This document shows, in pieces, positions 16,350-23,826 of a DNA stretch of 64,000 nucleotides. The notes beneath the pieces were generated by a model. It searched no databases, was not told where the DNA came from, and worked only from the letters and a program-made list of their open reading frames with translations. The stretch comes from Kribbella sp. NBC_00382. Its GTDB lineage: Bacteria; Actinomycetota; Actinomycetes; Propionibacteriales; Kribbellaceae. Where the stretch lies: assembly GCF_036067295.1 (NCBI RefSeq), contig NZ_CP107954.1:186001-250000 (forward strand), in the 5' to 3' direction. Both the position numbers and the translations under genes were made by a program. Position 1 is the stretch's first letter. Every line of letters begins with the position of its first letter.

Positions 16350-17363
16350 TCAAACGGTAACCGGCGATGCCTCCCGCCGAGCCTGTACGACGCTCCGGCC
16401 ACGACTCCGCAGCGCCGCGAATCCGCAGAGCACCAGCCCGGCGACCAGCCAGCAGCCGAGCACCACGAACGACCGCCCGGACCCGGCCCCGTCGAAGAAG
16501 CTCACGGAGCGCAACGCCGTACCGGCCGCTCCCGGCGGCAGGAACTGCCCGAGCGAACCCCAACCGGTCGGCAGCATCTCCGGCGCGCTCGCCAGCCCGG
16601 ACAACGGGTTGCCGAGCAGCATCATCACAGCGCCACCGGCGGCCAGACCGACGAACCCGAACAAGCCCTCCAGGCCCAGGAGCGTCAGCGAGATGGCACC
16701 GATCGACAGGGCGATCACACTCGCGTTGGCGAGGTAGTTGCCCTCGAAAGAGCCCAGCCAGAACTGCAGCACCGCGGCGAGCGCCAGCGAACCGGTCACC
16801 GCGAAGGCCAGCGCGCCCGCGACCCGGCGACCGCCACCCCTGATCCGCTGGGTCAGCACAGACGCGGCGATGATGCCACCGAGCACCAACGGCAACGCAC
16901 CGGCCGCCAGACCAGCCCCACGCGGGTCATCCTTGGGCAGCGGCACAACGTCCGTCACCTTCACCGGCACGCCGGGATTCTCGGCGCCCAGCCTGGTCGA
17001 CAACTGCGTCAGAATCTGCGCCACCGCCGGGCCACCGGCGGATGCCGTCAGCACCTCGGGCGCCTGCGGGTCGAGCACGATCGCGCCGTACACATCGCGG
17101 TCCTTGATCGCCTGCTCGGCAGTCGCCCGATCGGCGACCGGGGTGATCTCGAACCCGCCCGGCATCGCCTGATCGAGGCCACCCCGCACCTGAGCGACAG
17201 CTTGGGCGGGACCCGCGACGGCGATCGGCAGGTCACGCGGTTCCGAGCGCGCGGCCGGCCAGGCGAACGCGATCAGCACGGCGGTCAGCATCGCGGTCAG
17301 CAGGGTGACGACCACCGCCACCGGAACGCGGCGGCCCTCCTCGACAGCTTGGTCCTCGGACAT
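16350..17363 (-). CDS. ABC-2/YhgE-like integral membrane protein
   Basis: 337 aa from the ATG at 17363, which has GAGGAGC upstream; a longer frame starting at 17441 would run into the operator region. One N-terminal transmembrane helix (VPVAVVVTLLTAMLTAVLIAF) is followed by an external domain of about 150 residues (DLPIAVAGPA...VYGAIVLDPQAPEVLTASAGG). Five or so C-terminal helices complete it. This 1+5 arrangement matches YhgE/Pip and ABC-2-type exporter subunits (DUF3533-like). No ATPase gene is adjacent. Divergent from a TetR gene, which probably represses it. Likely role: export or envelope stress efflux. Confidence 0.8.
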   Translation of the reverse strand: MSEDQAVEEGRRVPVAVVVTLLTAMLTAVLIAFAWPAARSEPRDLPIAVAGPAQAVAQVRGGLDQAMPGGFEITPVADRATAEQAIKDRDVYGAIVLDPQAPEVLTASAGGPAVAQILTQLSTRLGAENPGVPVKVTDVVPLPKDDPRGAGLAAGALPLVLGGIIAASVLTQRIRGGGRRVAGALAFAVTGSLALAAVLQFWLGSFEGNYLANASVIALSIGAISLTLLGLEGLFGFVGLAAGGAVMMLLGNPLSGLASAPEMLPTGWGSLGQFLPPGAAGTALRSVSFFDGAGSGRSFVVLGCWLVAGLVLCGFAALRSRGRSVVQARREASPVTV

Positions 17364-17386
17364 CTGGGTCAGCTCCTCATTAAAAC

Positions 17387-17399
17387 CGAATGATCGTTC
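17387..17399. promoter_or_regulatory. Putative TetR operator, copy 1
   Basis: CGAATGATCGTTC, upstream of the membrane-protein gene. The same 13-mer pattern CGAATGnnCGTTC recurs in inverted orientation before the TetR gene. Confidence 0.55.
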
Positions 17400-17441
17400 T
17401 TTATTAACTCCGAGCCTGACCGGGTCACGCTCAGTTGTCAA

Positions 17442-17454
17442 GAACGGACATTCG
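17442..17454. promoter_or_regulatory. Putative TetR operator, copy 2
   Basis: GAACGGACATTCG is the reverse complement of the CGAATGnnCGTTC pattern and lies 15 bp before the TetR start, a suitable place for autorepression. Confidence 0.55.
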
Positions 17455-17469
17455 TTTTATGTTGGCGGT

Positions 17470-18084
17470 ATGCCCAAGGTCACCGAGGAACATCGCGCCA
17501 ATCGCCGCCGGGAGATCGTCCTGGCCGCGCGCACGTGCGTGATGGAGCAGGGCTTCCACAAGACGACGATGGCGGACGTGATCCGCGAGTCCGGACTCTC
17601 GGCCGGCGCGGTCTACGGCTACTTCAAGAGCAAGGAGGAGATCGTCGCGGCGATCGCGGACGACGCGCTCAGCACGATCGACCAGCTCTTCGAGGGCATC
17701 CTGGCGACCGAGGAGCCGCTCACTCCGGTCGCGGCCCTGCGGGCGGCGCTCGAGCACATCGTCCAGATCGCCGACCAGCCCGCCGGCGACGTGACCAGGG
17801 TGGCCATCCAGGCGTGGGCCGAGGCGCTGCACAACGAGACGATCATGGGGACCGCCTGCTCGAAGTACCGGATGCTGCGGGGGCACTTCGAGGCGGTCGC
17901 CCGGCGGGCGCAGGCCGATGGCACAGTCGACCCGGACGCCGATCCCAAGCTGATCGCCCAGGTCCTCTTCGGCATGATCCCCGGCTTCGTCCTCCAACGC
18001 CTGCTCCTCGGCGACGTCAGTCCCGAGGGCTACACCACCGGCCTGGCCGCGCTCCTCAACGCACCGGCGGCCGTACCGGACTAG
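17470..18084 (+). CDS. TetR/AcrR-family transcriptional regulator
   Basis: 204 aa. The N-terminal HTH is clear (RREIVLAARTCVMEQGFHKTTMADVIRESGLSAGAVYGYFKSKEEIVAAI). The C-terminal ligand-binding domain is all helical. ATG start; a longer in-frame extension upstream would overlap the operators and the divergent gene. Two related 13-bp sites in the divergent intergenic region suggest that it represses both itself and the membrane protein. The ligand is unknown. Confidence 0.92.
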   Translation: MPKVTEEHRANRRREIVLAARTCVMEQGFHKTTMADVIRESGLSAGAVYGYFKSKEEIVAAIADDALSTIDQLFEGILATEEPLTPVAALRAALEHIVQIADQPAGDVTRVAIQAWAEALHNETIMGTACSKYRMLRGHFEAVARRAQADGTVDPDADPKLIAQVLFGMIPGFVLQRLLLGDVSPEGYTTGLAALLNAPAAVPD

Positions 18085-18126
18085 CCCGGGAACGATCGGC
18101 GACTCCCCCACGTCCTTCGAGCGGAG

Positions 18127-18354
18127 GTGGGGACGATCGACGACATCTGGATTCTGCTGGTGAGTCTGGCCGCGGTGGCGGGGTTTCTCGGGCTGCTCGG
18201 CTGGGCCGCGGCACGCTCACGGCGGCGCGGAATCGGCGCCTCGATGATGGGCCCGTTCGAGGAGATGTGGCGGCCGACGGCGGCCGAGTCGCGGATCGAG
18301 GTCCAGCTCCAACAGGAGCGCAAGAAGCCGATCGGGTCCCCGGACGACCTTTGA
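18127..18354 (+). CDS. Small single-TM protein
   Basis: 75 aa: one N-terminal transmembrane helix (IWILLVSLAAVAGFLGLLGWAAA) followed by a basic stretch (RSRRRG) and a charged cytoplasmic tail ending ERKKPIGSPDDL. Not recognised as a named family. The GTG start has GGAG directly against it, an unusually short spacing, so a different start or leaderless translation is possible. It lies 42 bp after the TetR gene on the same strand. Confidence 0.6.
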   Translation: MGTIDDIWILLVSLAAVAGFLGLLGWAAARSRRRGIGASMMGPFEEMWRPTAAESRIEVQLQQERKKPIGSPDDL

Positions 18355-18418
18355 TCTTTCAAAAAATGAAGGCTTCTCCCACTTCGCGACTGTCTGCGAC
18401 CGAGATGTGACGGAGGGC

Positions 18419-18447
18419 TTGAGACTCGCGACTTACCCGGTTAGGTT
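18419..18447 (+). promoter_or_regulatory. Candidate promoter of the biosynthetic operon
   Basis: TTGAGA, 17 bp, TAGGTT resembles a primary-sigma promoter about 80 bp before the MFS start. It is the best candidate in the 172-bp gap; the call is by eye. Confidence 0.35.
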
Positions 18448-18526
18448 GTGCCGAGCCGCTTATTTCAGAGCTTGAACAAAGCGGTGGCAGGCAGGCACAC
18501 AACGGCGCTGGGGAGTCGGAGGTGCA

Positions 18527-20197
18527 GTGCGTACAACCGTGGGGACAGCTCCGCCCAAAGCGGACTTCAACTGGTACTGGACCAGCCAGACTGCAAGCTT
18601 CGTCGGCGACCGCCTCACCGGCTTCGCCGTCCCCAGCATCGCCATCCTCACCCTCAACGCCACCAGCGCCCAGGTAGGCATCCTCTCCGCCATCGGCTGG
18701 CTCGCCTACCCCACCCTCGGCCTGGTAGCCGGCGCCGCCCTGGTCCACCTCCCCCGCCGCCGCGTCATGATCACCGGCGAACTGGCGCGCTTCACCCTCT
18801 TCGCCACAATCCCCCTGGCAGCCATCGCCGGCTGGACCACCATCCCCCAACTCCTCATAGTCGTAGCCCTAGCCGGCGTCGCCACAGTCTTCGTAGACAT
18901 AGCCGGCCAGTCCTACCTGCCCGTAGTAGTCCCACCCGGCGCGCTGGTCTCTGCCAACGCCAACCTCCAATCCTCCGACAGCCTCTCCAAACTGATCGGC
19001 CCAGCCCTAGCCGGCCTCTTCCTCAAACTCACCGGCCCGTACACCAGCCTCCTCCTGAGCGCATTGCCGTTCCTCACCTCAGCCCTCAGCCGCACCCGAA
19101 TCCAAACCCGCGAGCCCTCCACCCACTCAACCCACCACCAAATTCCCGCCCCCGCCCCCACCCCCGCCCCGCAATTTCAGGGGTTAACCCCCGAGATAGT
19201 GGGTTGCCACCCCGGAACCGCGGGTGGCAACCCACAAGGTGAGGGGTTAACCACCCAAATGGCGAAGGTGGGGCGGGGCGACACCCCGCCCCGCGAGCGA
19301 AGCGAAGCGGGAGACACCGGGCACGGCGCCACCTCGGCTATAGCTCGCGCCCCGGGCTCCGCCATCGAGCCGTGCGAAGCGGGGCAGCCCGGGCTCGGCG
19401 CCACCTCGGCAATAGCTCGCGCCCCGGGCTCCGCCCTCGAGCCGTGCGAAGCGGGGCAGCCCGGGCTCGGCGCCACCTCGCCTGAAACTGGCGGCACGCC
19501 GCCTGCTCTCCCCCTGCCCGGCACCCAACTCCCTGCGCTCGCCGACGCCACCTCCTCTCCCGCCGCAGCATCGCCGCAGGCGATGCTGCGGCGGATCAGG
19601 GTCGGGTTGCGGTTTGTGATGGATCACGCGGTCTTGAGGCCGTTGGTGATCGGTGCGGCCATCCGTAGCTTCGGCACCGGGATGGTTGATGCGGTGCTGC
19701 TGTTGTTTGCCTACCGAGTGCTTGGGTTGTCCAGCCTGCAAGGGGGACTGCTGATTGCGGCCGGCTCCATCGGCGGGTTGCTGGGTGCTTTCGCCGCCAA
19801 TCGCCTCGTCGACCGCATCGGGACTCAGCGGACGTTGTGGCTGACTGGGCTGGAAGGTGTGTTCTGGTTGGCGATTCCGCTGTGCTTGTTGTTCGCGCCG
19901 GCGATCGTGCTCGTGGTGATCCGGGTCTGCGCGTCCATCTGGTCGCCGGTATGGAACGTCATCACCACCAGCGTTCGCCAAGACCTCACCCCGGTCGCGC
20001 TGCAGAGCACCGTGCACGCGACCGCTCGCACCGTCACCTCCTCCACCGTCCCGCTCGGTGCGCTCACCGGCGGGTTCGCCGGCGGCGTACTGGGTGATCA
20101 GCTCGGGACGTCCGCCGGTCTCGTCCTCGTCCTCGCGACGGGAGGTGTGATCGCCGGAGCCAGCGTGCTGTCGATCGGAAGAACGAGCCAAGTCTGA
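18527..20197 (+). CDS. MFS exporter with a repeat-derived insert in the central loop
   Basis: 556 aa, while MFS_3-type relatives are usually near 400-420. Residues 1-190 form the first six helices and about 352-556 the last six. The central loop between TM6 and TM7 is expanded by about 155 residues. Residues 218-245 are translated from a copy of a dispersed palindromic repeat (GLTPEIVGCHPGTAGGN...). Residues 267-314 are two 24-aa tandem repeats (GATSAIARAPGSA[IL]EPCEAGQPGL), with a partial third. The whole frame is intact. GTG start with GGAGG 4 bp upstream. The stop is 10 bp before the radical SAM gene, so it is probably the first gene of the biosynthetic operon and may export the product. 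Confidence 0.88.
   Translation: MRTTVGTAPPKADFNWYWTSQTASFVGDRLTGFAVPSIAILTLNATSAQVGILSAIGWLAYPTLGLVAGAALVHLPRRRVMITGELARFTLFATIPLAAIAGWTTIPQLLIVVALAGVATVFVDIAGQSYLPVVVPPGALVSANANLQSSDSLSKLIGPALAGLFLKLTGPYTSLLLSALPFLTSALSRTRIQTREPSTHSTHHQIPAPAPTPAPQFQGLTPEIVGCHPGTAGGNPQGEGLTTQMAKVGRGDTPPRERSEAGDTGHGATSAIARAPGSAIEPCEAGQPGLGATSAIARAPGSALEPCEAGQPGLGATSPETGGTPPALPLPGTQLPALADATSSPAAASPQAMLRRIRVGLRFVMDHAVLRPLVIGAAIRSFGTGMVDAVLLLFAYRVLGLSSLQGGLLIAAGSIGGLLGAFAANRLVDRIGTQRTLWLTGLEGVFWLAIPLCLLFAPAIVLVVIRVCASIWSPVWNVITTSVRQDLTPVALQSTVHATARTVTSSTVPLGALTGGFAGGVLGDQLGTSAGLVLVLATGGVIAGASVLSIGRTSQV
19178..19261. repeat. Three-palindrome dispersed repeat, copy A (inside the MFS gene)
   Basis: GGGGTTAACCCC at 19180-19191, a central hairpin GTGGGTTGCCACCC (19199-19212) paired with its exact complement (19222-19235), and a second GGGGTTAACC at 19243-19252. 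It is related to copies near 30.4 kb and 43.4 kb. It lies in frame within the coding sequence and encodes about 28 residues of the central loop. Confidence 0.85.
19325..19480 (+). repeat. 72-bp direct tandem repeat in the MFS gene
   Basis: Units start at 19325 and 19397 and are nearly identical; a third partial unit (GGCGCCACCTCG) starts at 19469. The period of 72 bp is 24 codons, so the frame is kept. A 9-bp GC hairpin (GGGGCGGGG / CCCCGCCCC, 19270-19292) lies between this array and repeat copy A. Confidence 0.9.
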
Positions 20198-20207
20198 GGG
20201 AGATCGT

Positions 20208-21383
20208 ATGCGCCCCACTACGACGCGAACCCTGAACACCAAGGAATTCGCGGACATCAAGCACACCGTGTCGATCCGTTCCAAGGCACGCAAGAACCTG
20301 CTGCTCGACCCCAGCTACGCCGCACCGTTGCCGCAGGAGGTCAGCCTGCAACTGACCTACCGCTGCAACCTGCGCTGCACGCACTGCTACCAGTGGAACG
20401 AGCAAGGCTTCTTCCGCGACTTCAGCGCCCAGAAGCAGAAGACCGAGCTGGACCTCGAGGTGATCGAGGACGTACTGCGCACCACAGCGCCCGTACGCTC
20501 CAAGCTCTTCCTCTGGGGCGGCGAGCCGTTGATGCACACCAAGTTCGACCAGGTCGCGGACCTCCTCGTGAAGTACCCGCGGACCGTCAACATGTGCACC
20601 AACGGCCTGCTGTTCAAGCGCAAGCTCGACGACCTGCTCAAGATCGGCGAGAACCTCAATCTGCTGGTCAGCCTGGACGGCCTCGGCGAGGACCACGAGG
20701 CGCTCCGCGGCCGCGGCACCTTCAAGCGCACGATGGAGAACATCCAGCTGATGCTGGACCTCAAGCGCAAGGGCGAGTGGGACGGCGAGCTGTCACTGTC
20801 CTGCATGGTCAGCCATGTCACCGTGCACAAGATGTACGAGTTCATGGAGTGGGCCGAGGAGCTCGGCGTGAACACGGTCTACTTCCAGTTCCCCTGGTAC
20901 ATCAGTCCCGAGGTCGCCAACTCGATGGACGCCCTGTACGAGAAGACCTTCTCCTGGCTCAACCCCAGCACAGACACCAAGAAGCCGACCTGGCACTCGT
21001 ACACCTACCAGTTGCCCGAGGAAGAGTTGCCGGCCCTGAAGGACTCGATGGCCCGCCTCGCCTCCCGCGCCTGGAACGTACGCCTGCGCTACCAGCCGCA
21101 GCTCGAGGACGACGAAGTCACCGACTTCATCCTCGGTACTTCGCGCCCGGCCCAGCACCGCAGCAAGTGCCTCGCGGTGTCGAACCGGATGGAGGTGCAC
21201 GCCGACGGCGCGGTCAGCTCCTGCAAGTTCTTCCCGGAGTTCGTGGTGGGCAACCTGTACGACCAGTCCGTCGACGAGTTGTGGCAGAGCCAGTCCTTCA
21301 AGGAAGTACGCCGGATCATGTCCGAGAACGGAATGATGCCGGTCTGCTCGAAGTGCATTCTCCTTTATCTGAACGGAGTCTGA
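20208..21383 (+). CDS. Radical SAM enzyme with one auxiliary-cluster motif (twitch/SPASM-like)
   Basis: 391 aa. The radical SAM CX3CX2C motif is Cys53-Cys57-Cys60 (LTYRCNLRCTHCYQW), with a downstream GGEP-type motif (LWGGEPLMH). The C-terminus has CX12GX4C (Cys321, Cys339) and CX2C (Cys380, Cys383) and then ends, which provides four ligands for one auxiliary [4Fe-4S] cluster rather than the full seven-Cys SPASM set. BtrN and MoaA use such a single-cluster arrangement. ATG with GAGGGAGA upstream. It is followed 1 bp later by a carrier protein, so the substrate may be carrier-bound, or a sugar/cyclitol as for BtrN. No precursor peptide gene was found nearby. Confidence 0.93.
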   Translation: MRPTTTRTLNTKEFADIKHTVSIRSKARKNLLLDPSYAAPLPQEVSLQLTYRCNLRCTHCYQWNEQGFFRDFSAQKQKTELDLEVIEDVLRTTAPVRSKLFLWGGEPLMHTKFDQVADLLVKYPRTVNMCTNGLLFKRKLDDLLKIGENLNLLVSLDGLGEDHEALRGRGTFKRTMENIQLMLDLKRKGEWDGELSLSCMVSHVTVHKMYEFMEWAEELGVNTVYFQFPWYISPEVANSMDALYEKTFSWLNPSTDTKKPTWHSYTYQLPEEELPALKDSMARLASRAWNVRLRYQPQLEDDEVTDFILGTSRPAQHRSKCLAVSNRMEVHADGAVSSCKFFPEFVVGNLYDQSVDELWQSQSFKEVRRIMSENGMMPVCSKCILLYLNGV

Positions 21384-21384
21384 G

Positions 21385-21639
21385 GTGGAGATCGAAGAAC
21401 GCGTCAAGAACGTGCTGGCGACGGTCCTGGACAACGGCATCACCGCCGGCGAGATCGGTCCCGAGGCCGACCTGGTCGAGCAGTACGGTCTCGACTCCCT
21501 GCAGACCATCACCTTCCTGCTGGCGATCGAGGACGAGTTCGACCTCGAACTCGACTACCCGAACCTCCAGCTGGACGACCTCCGCTCGGTCCGTCAGTTC
21601 AGTACTTTCGTCGCCAACCTGGCGGCCCCGGTTCGATGA
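21385..21639 (+). CDS. Stand-alone acyl/peptidyl carrier protein
   Basis: 84 aa, an acidic four-helix carrier protein. The phosphopantetheine site is Ser38 in VEQYGLDSLQTITFLLAIEDEF, a canonical GxDS motif with the hydrophobic-acidic helix II expected for partner recognition. GTG start 1 bp after the radical SAM stop; its own stop overlaps the ATP-grasp start (ATGA). No ketosynthase, acyltransferase or adenylation domain is present in the window, so loading by the adjacent ATP-grasp ligase is the simplest inference. It must be activated by a PPTase encoded elsewhere. Confidence 0.92.
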   Translation: MEIEERVKNVLATVLDNGITAGEIGPEADLVEQYGLDSLQTITFLLAIEDEFDLELDYPNLQLDDLRSVRQFSTFVANLAAPVR

Positions 21640-22886
21640 CTGATCCACTCGTGGTGCGGCTAGGCACGTTCGACGCCGAGTCAAGATGGCGCCCGACCGA
21701 CCTGGCCGCGCTCCCGGCGATCGGCGGCGGCAACGACCCCGCCGTCGACGCCATGGACGAGCTGCTCGCCGGTTTCTGCGACCCCGGCGACCTGCTGATC
21801 ACCAGACGTCCGATGTCGACGGTGGTACAGGAAAGCCTTGCAGGTATGGGATTGCAGTTCGATCATCTGGCCCTCGGCGATCCCGGGCCGGGCCCGATCG
21901 AGCAGCACGTCCTGGCCGACCAGGCGATCATGAGCCAGATCCACGGCTCCACCATCGCCCCGTACGCCGTCCTGCCGGAGACCTGGACGCTGGCAGAACA
22001 GTTGCTGCCAGCACCGGAAGTAGTTGCCCAGGTCAACTCCAAGACATGGTCCGACGACCTGGTCCGGCGGCTCGGACTACCAGGCGCCGGCCAGGTCGTC
22101 CGCAGCACCGACGAACTCGTCGACGCCGTCATAGCCCTCGATTTCAAAGCCTTGATCAAGGACCCGTACGGCGTCTCCGGCCGGGCGTTGCTTGAGGCAA
22201 GCTCCCCCGGTGTGCTCAAGGCGATCGAGCGAGTCCTCCGTAAACAGGTCGACAACGGTCTGCGGGTCGAGCTCGTCGTCCAGGAGAAGTTCCGCAAGCA
22301 ACACGATTTCTCCGGCCACTTCCACCTCGACCGCGACGGCAGCTGGGAGTTCCTCGGCGTCCAGCAGATGACGAACCGCGGCTTCCGTCACTTCGGCTCC
22401 AGTCCGGCCAGTCCGTCACTGATCGACCAGGGCTGGTACGCCGAAGCCGTGGCCGAGGTGATGCCCGCGCTCACCGAGGCGGGCTACTGGGGTCCGGTCG
22501 GGATCGACTCGATGCTGCTCGACGACGGCACCGTGATCCCCGTCCTGGAGATCAACGCCAGGCAGTCGCTCGGCATGCTCGCCATCCGCCTCGACCGCCA
22601 GGCCAGGGAGCACGGCCTCACCGGCCACCTCTGGCAACTCGAACTCAACCTCGCCCCCGGCGAGTCCGTCGAGAACCTGATCGGGGCCTTCGGCAACATC
22701 CGGTACGCCGGAACCGCACAACCCGGCGTCACGGTGCTCAACGGGAGCACCCTGGCGTCCCCCGGCGGGCGGGTCCACGTCGCCATCTTCTGTGCCGCCG
22801 GTGAGATCCACCGATGGCGGCAACGCCTGCTGACCGACGTGATCTCGGCCGGCCTGACACCACGAGGGATGACCGATGCCGCTTGA
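21636..22886 (+). CDS. ATP-grasp ligase (PGM1/BtrJ-like), probable carrier-protein loader or amide ligase
   Basis: 416 aa. An N-terminal pre-ATP-grasp region ends in VNSKTWSDDLVRRLGLP (Lys136). ATP contacts follow: Lys175 with the glycine loop KDPYGVSG, Glu217 in VVQEKF. The Mg-binding strand is GPVGIDSMLLDDG...IPVLEINARQSLG (Asp291, Glu305, Asn307, Arg309). The C-terminal extension (PGGRVHVAIFCAAGEIHRWRQRL) resembles the PGM1 C-terminal domain of peptide ligases. ATP-grasp enzymes activate a carboxylate as acyl phosphate; in butirosin BtrJ uses this chemistry to charge the carrier protein BtrI with glutamate. The overlap with the ACP gene suggests the same here, but the acceptor is inferred. 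Alternative: peptide-bond formation on a free amine. Confidence 0.9.
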   Translation: MTDPLVVRLGTFDAESRWRPTDLAALPAIGGGNDPAVDAMDELLAGFCDPGDLLITRRPMSTVVQESLAGMGLQFDHLALGDPGPGPIEQHVLADQAIMSQIHGSTIAPYAVLPETWTLAEQLLPAPEVVAQVNSKTWSDDLVRRLGLPGAGQVVRSTDELVDAVIALDFKALIKDPYGVSGRALLEASSPGVLKAIERVLRKQVDNGLRVELVVQEKFRKQHDFSGHFHLDRDGSWEFLGVQQMTNRGFRHFGSSPASPSLIDQGWYAEAVAEVMPALTEAGYWGPVGIDSMLLDDGTVIPVLEINARQSLGMLAIRLDRQAREHGLTGHLWQLELNLAPGESVENLIGAFGNIRYAGTAQPGVTVLNGSTLASPGGRVHVAIFCAAGEIHRWRQRLLTDVISAGLTPRGMTDAA

Positions 22887-23826
22887 GATCGGCTTGATCG
22901 GAGCCACCGGGATCGCCGAACGCACTCTGCTGCGGCAGGGCGCCGGCGTCAGAGCAGTCGCCGCGAGCGATCCCGTCCGCGCCAAGGAATACGCCAGCCG
23001 GCACGAGATCCCGGTCGTGCACGAGAACTACTCGGCGCTGCTCGCCGATCCGTCGATCGATGCCGTCTACATCTCCCTGCACAACTCCGCCCACCACCGC
23101 TGGGCGGTCCGGGCCGCCGTGGCCGGCAAGCACGTGATCGTCGAGAAGCCGCTCTGCCTCACCGCCGAGGAGCTGGCCGAGCTGTCCTTCGCCGCCACGG
23201 ACGTGAAGATCTTCGAGGCCGTCGCGACCATGGACCACCCGTGGCAGCAGACGGTCCACGACTTCATTCACGCCGAGACCTATGGTCCGTTGATCAAGGC
23301 GCACACCAGCGTCAGGTTCGCAGTACCGGCTGCTGGCGGGTATCGCGATCGGCCGGAGCTCGGCGGCGGCATCTTCTTCGACGCCGCGAGCTACTGGCTA
23401 CAGGCCGTCCAGGCAACGATCGGACTGGACCCGACGAGCGTCGAGGGCAGGTCGAGTTTCGACGGCCCCAACGGCGTCGACCGCTCCTTCGAGGCTTCGT
23501 TGCGCTGGGCAACGGGTGTCGAGGCGACCCTGACCGCGGACCTCGGCGAGCAGCACATCTCCGACCACGTCTTCACCTTCGAACGCGCGACGGTCAAGCT
23601 GCGGAACTTCCTCCGCCCGGTCGCCGGCGCCGTACCGCTCAACCTGATCGTCACCCCCACCGACGGCGACCGCCAGGTGATCGGCTTCCCAGCAGTCTCG
23701 TACTACGAACGCCAGCTCACCCGTATCCTCGACAGCACCTCCGACGACCTGGACGCGGCCACCCCGCGGATCACGTTGATGGAGCAGCTCTACTCCGACG
23801 CCCTGCGCCGCAAGGACAACAGATGA
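22876..23826 (+). CDS. Gfo/Idh/MocA-family NAD(P)-dependent oxidoreductase
   Basis: 316 aa. Rossmann domain with a dinucleotide loop (IGLIGATGIAERTL), the family EKP motif at residues 90-92 (HVIVEKPLCL), and the C-terminal domain with GGGIFFDAASYWLQ around residue 160. Relatives oxidise or reduce sugars, cyclitols and imines. The N-terminal GxGxxG is degenerate (GATGIA), which is seen in several family members. It overlaps the ATP-grasp gene by 11 bp. In this operon it is the likeliest enzyme to make a keto-sugar, cyclitol ketone or amino-sugar precursor. Confidence 0.92.
   Translation: MPLEIGLIGATGIAERTLLRQGAGVRAVAASDPVRAKEYASRHEIPVVHENYSALLADPSIDAVYISLHNSAHHRWAVRAAVAGKHVIVEKPLCLTAEELAELSFAATDVKIFEAVATMDHPWQQTVHDFIHAETYGPLIKAHTSVRFAVPAAGGYRDRPELGGGIFFDAASYWLQAVQATIGLDPTSVEGRSSFDGPNGVDRSFEASLRWATGVEATLTADLGEQHISDHVFTFERATVKLRNFLRPVAGAVPLNLIVTPTDGDRQVIGFPAVSYYERQLTRILDSTSDDLDAATPRITLMEQLYSDALRRKDNR

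Noticed and set aside
18366..18410. 14-codon frame (MKASPTSRLSATEM) before the biosynthetic operon, as a possible RiPP precursor
   Set aside because: No ribosome site, no Cys or aromatic core, separated from the radical SAM gene by the MFS gene; too short to support.
19325..19480. Possible CRISPR array from the tandem repeats
   Set aside because: Units are contiguous with no unique spacers, lie within a coding frame and have no cas genes nearby.
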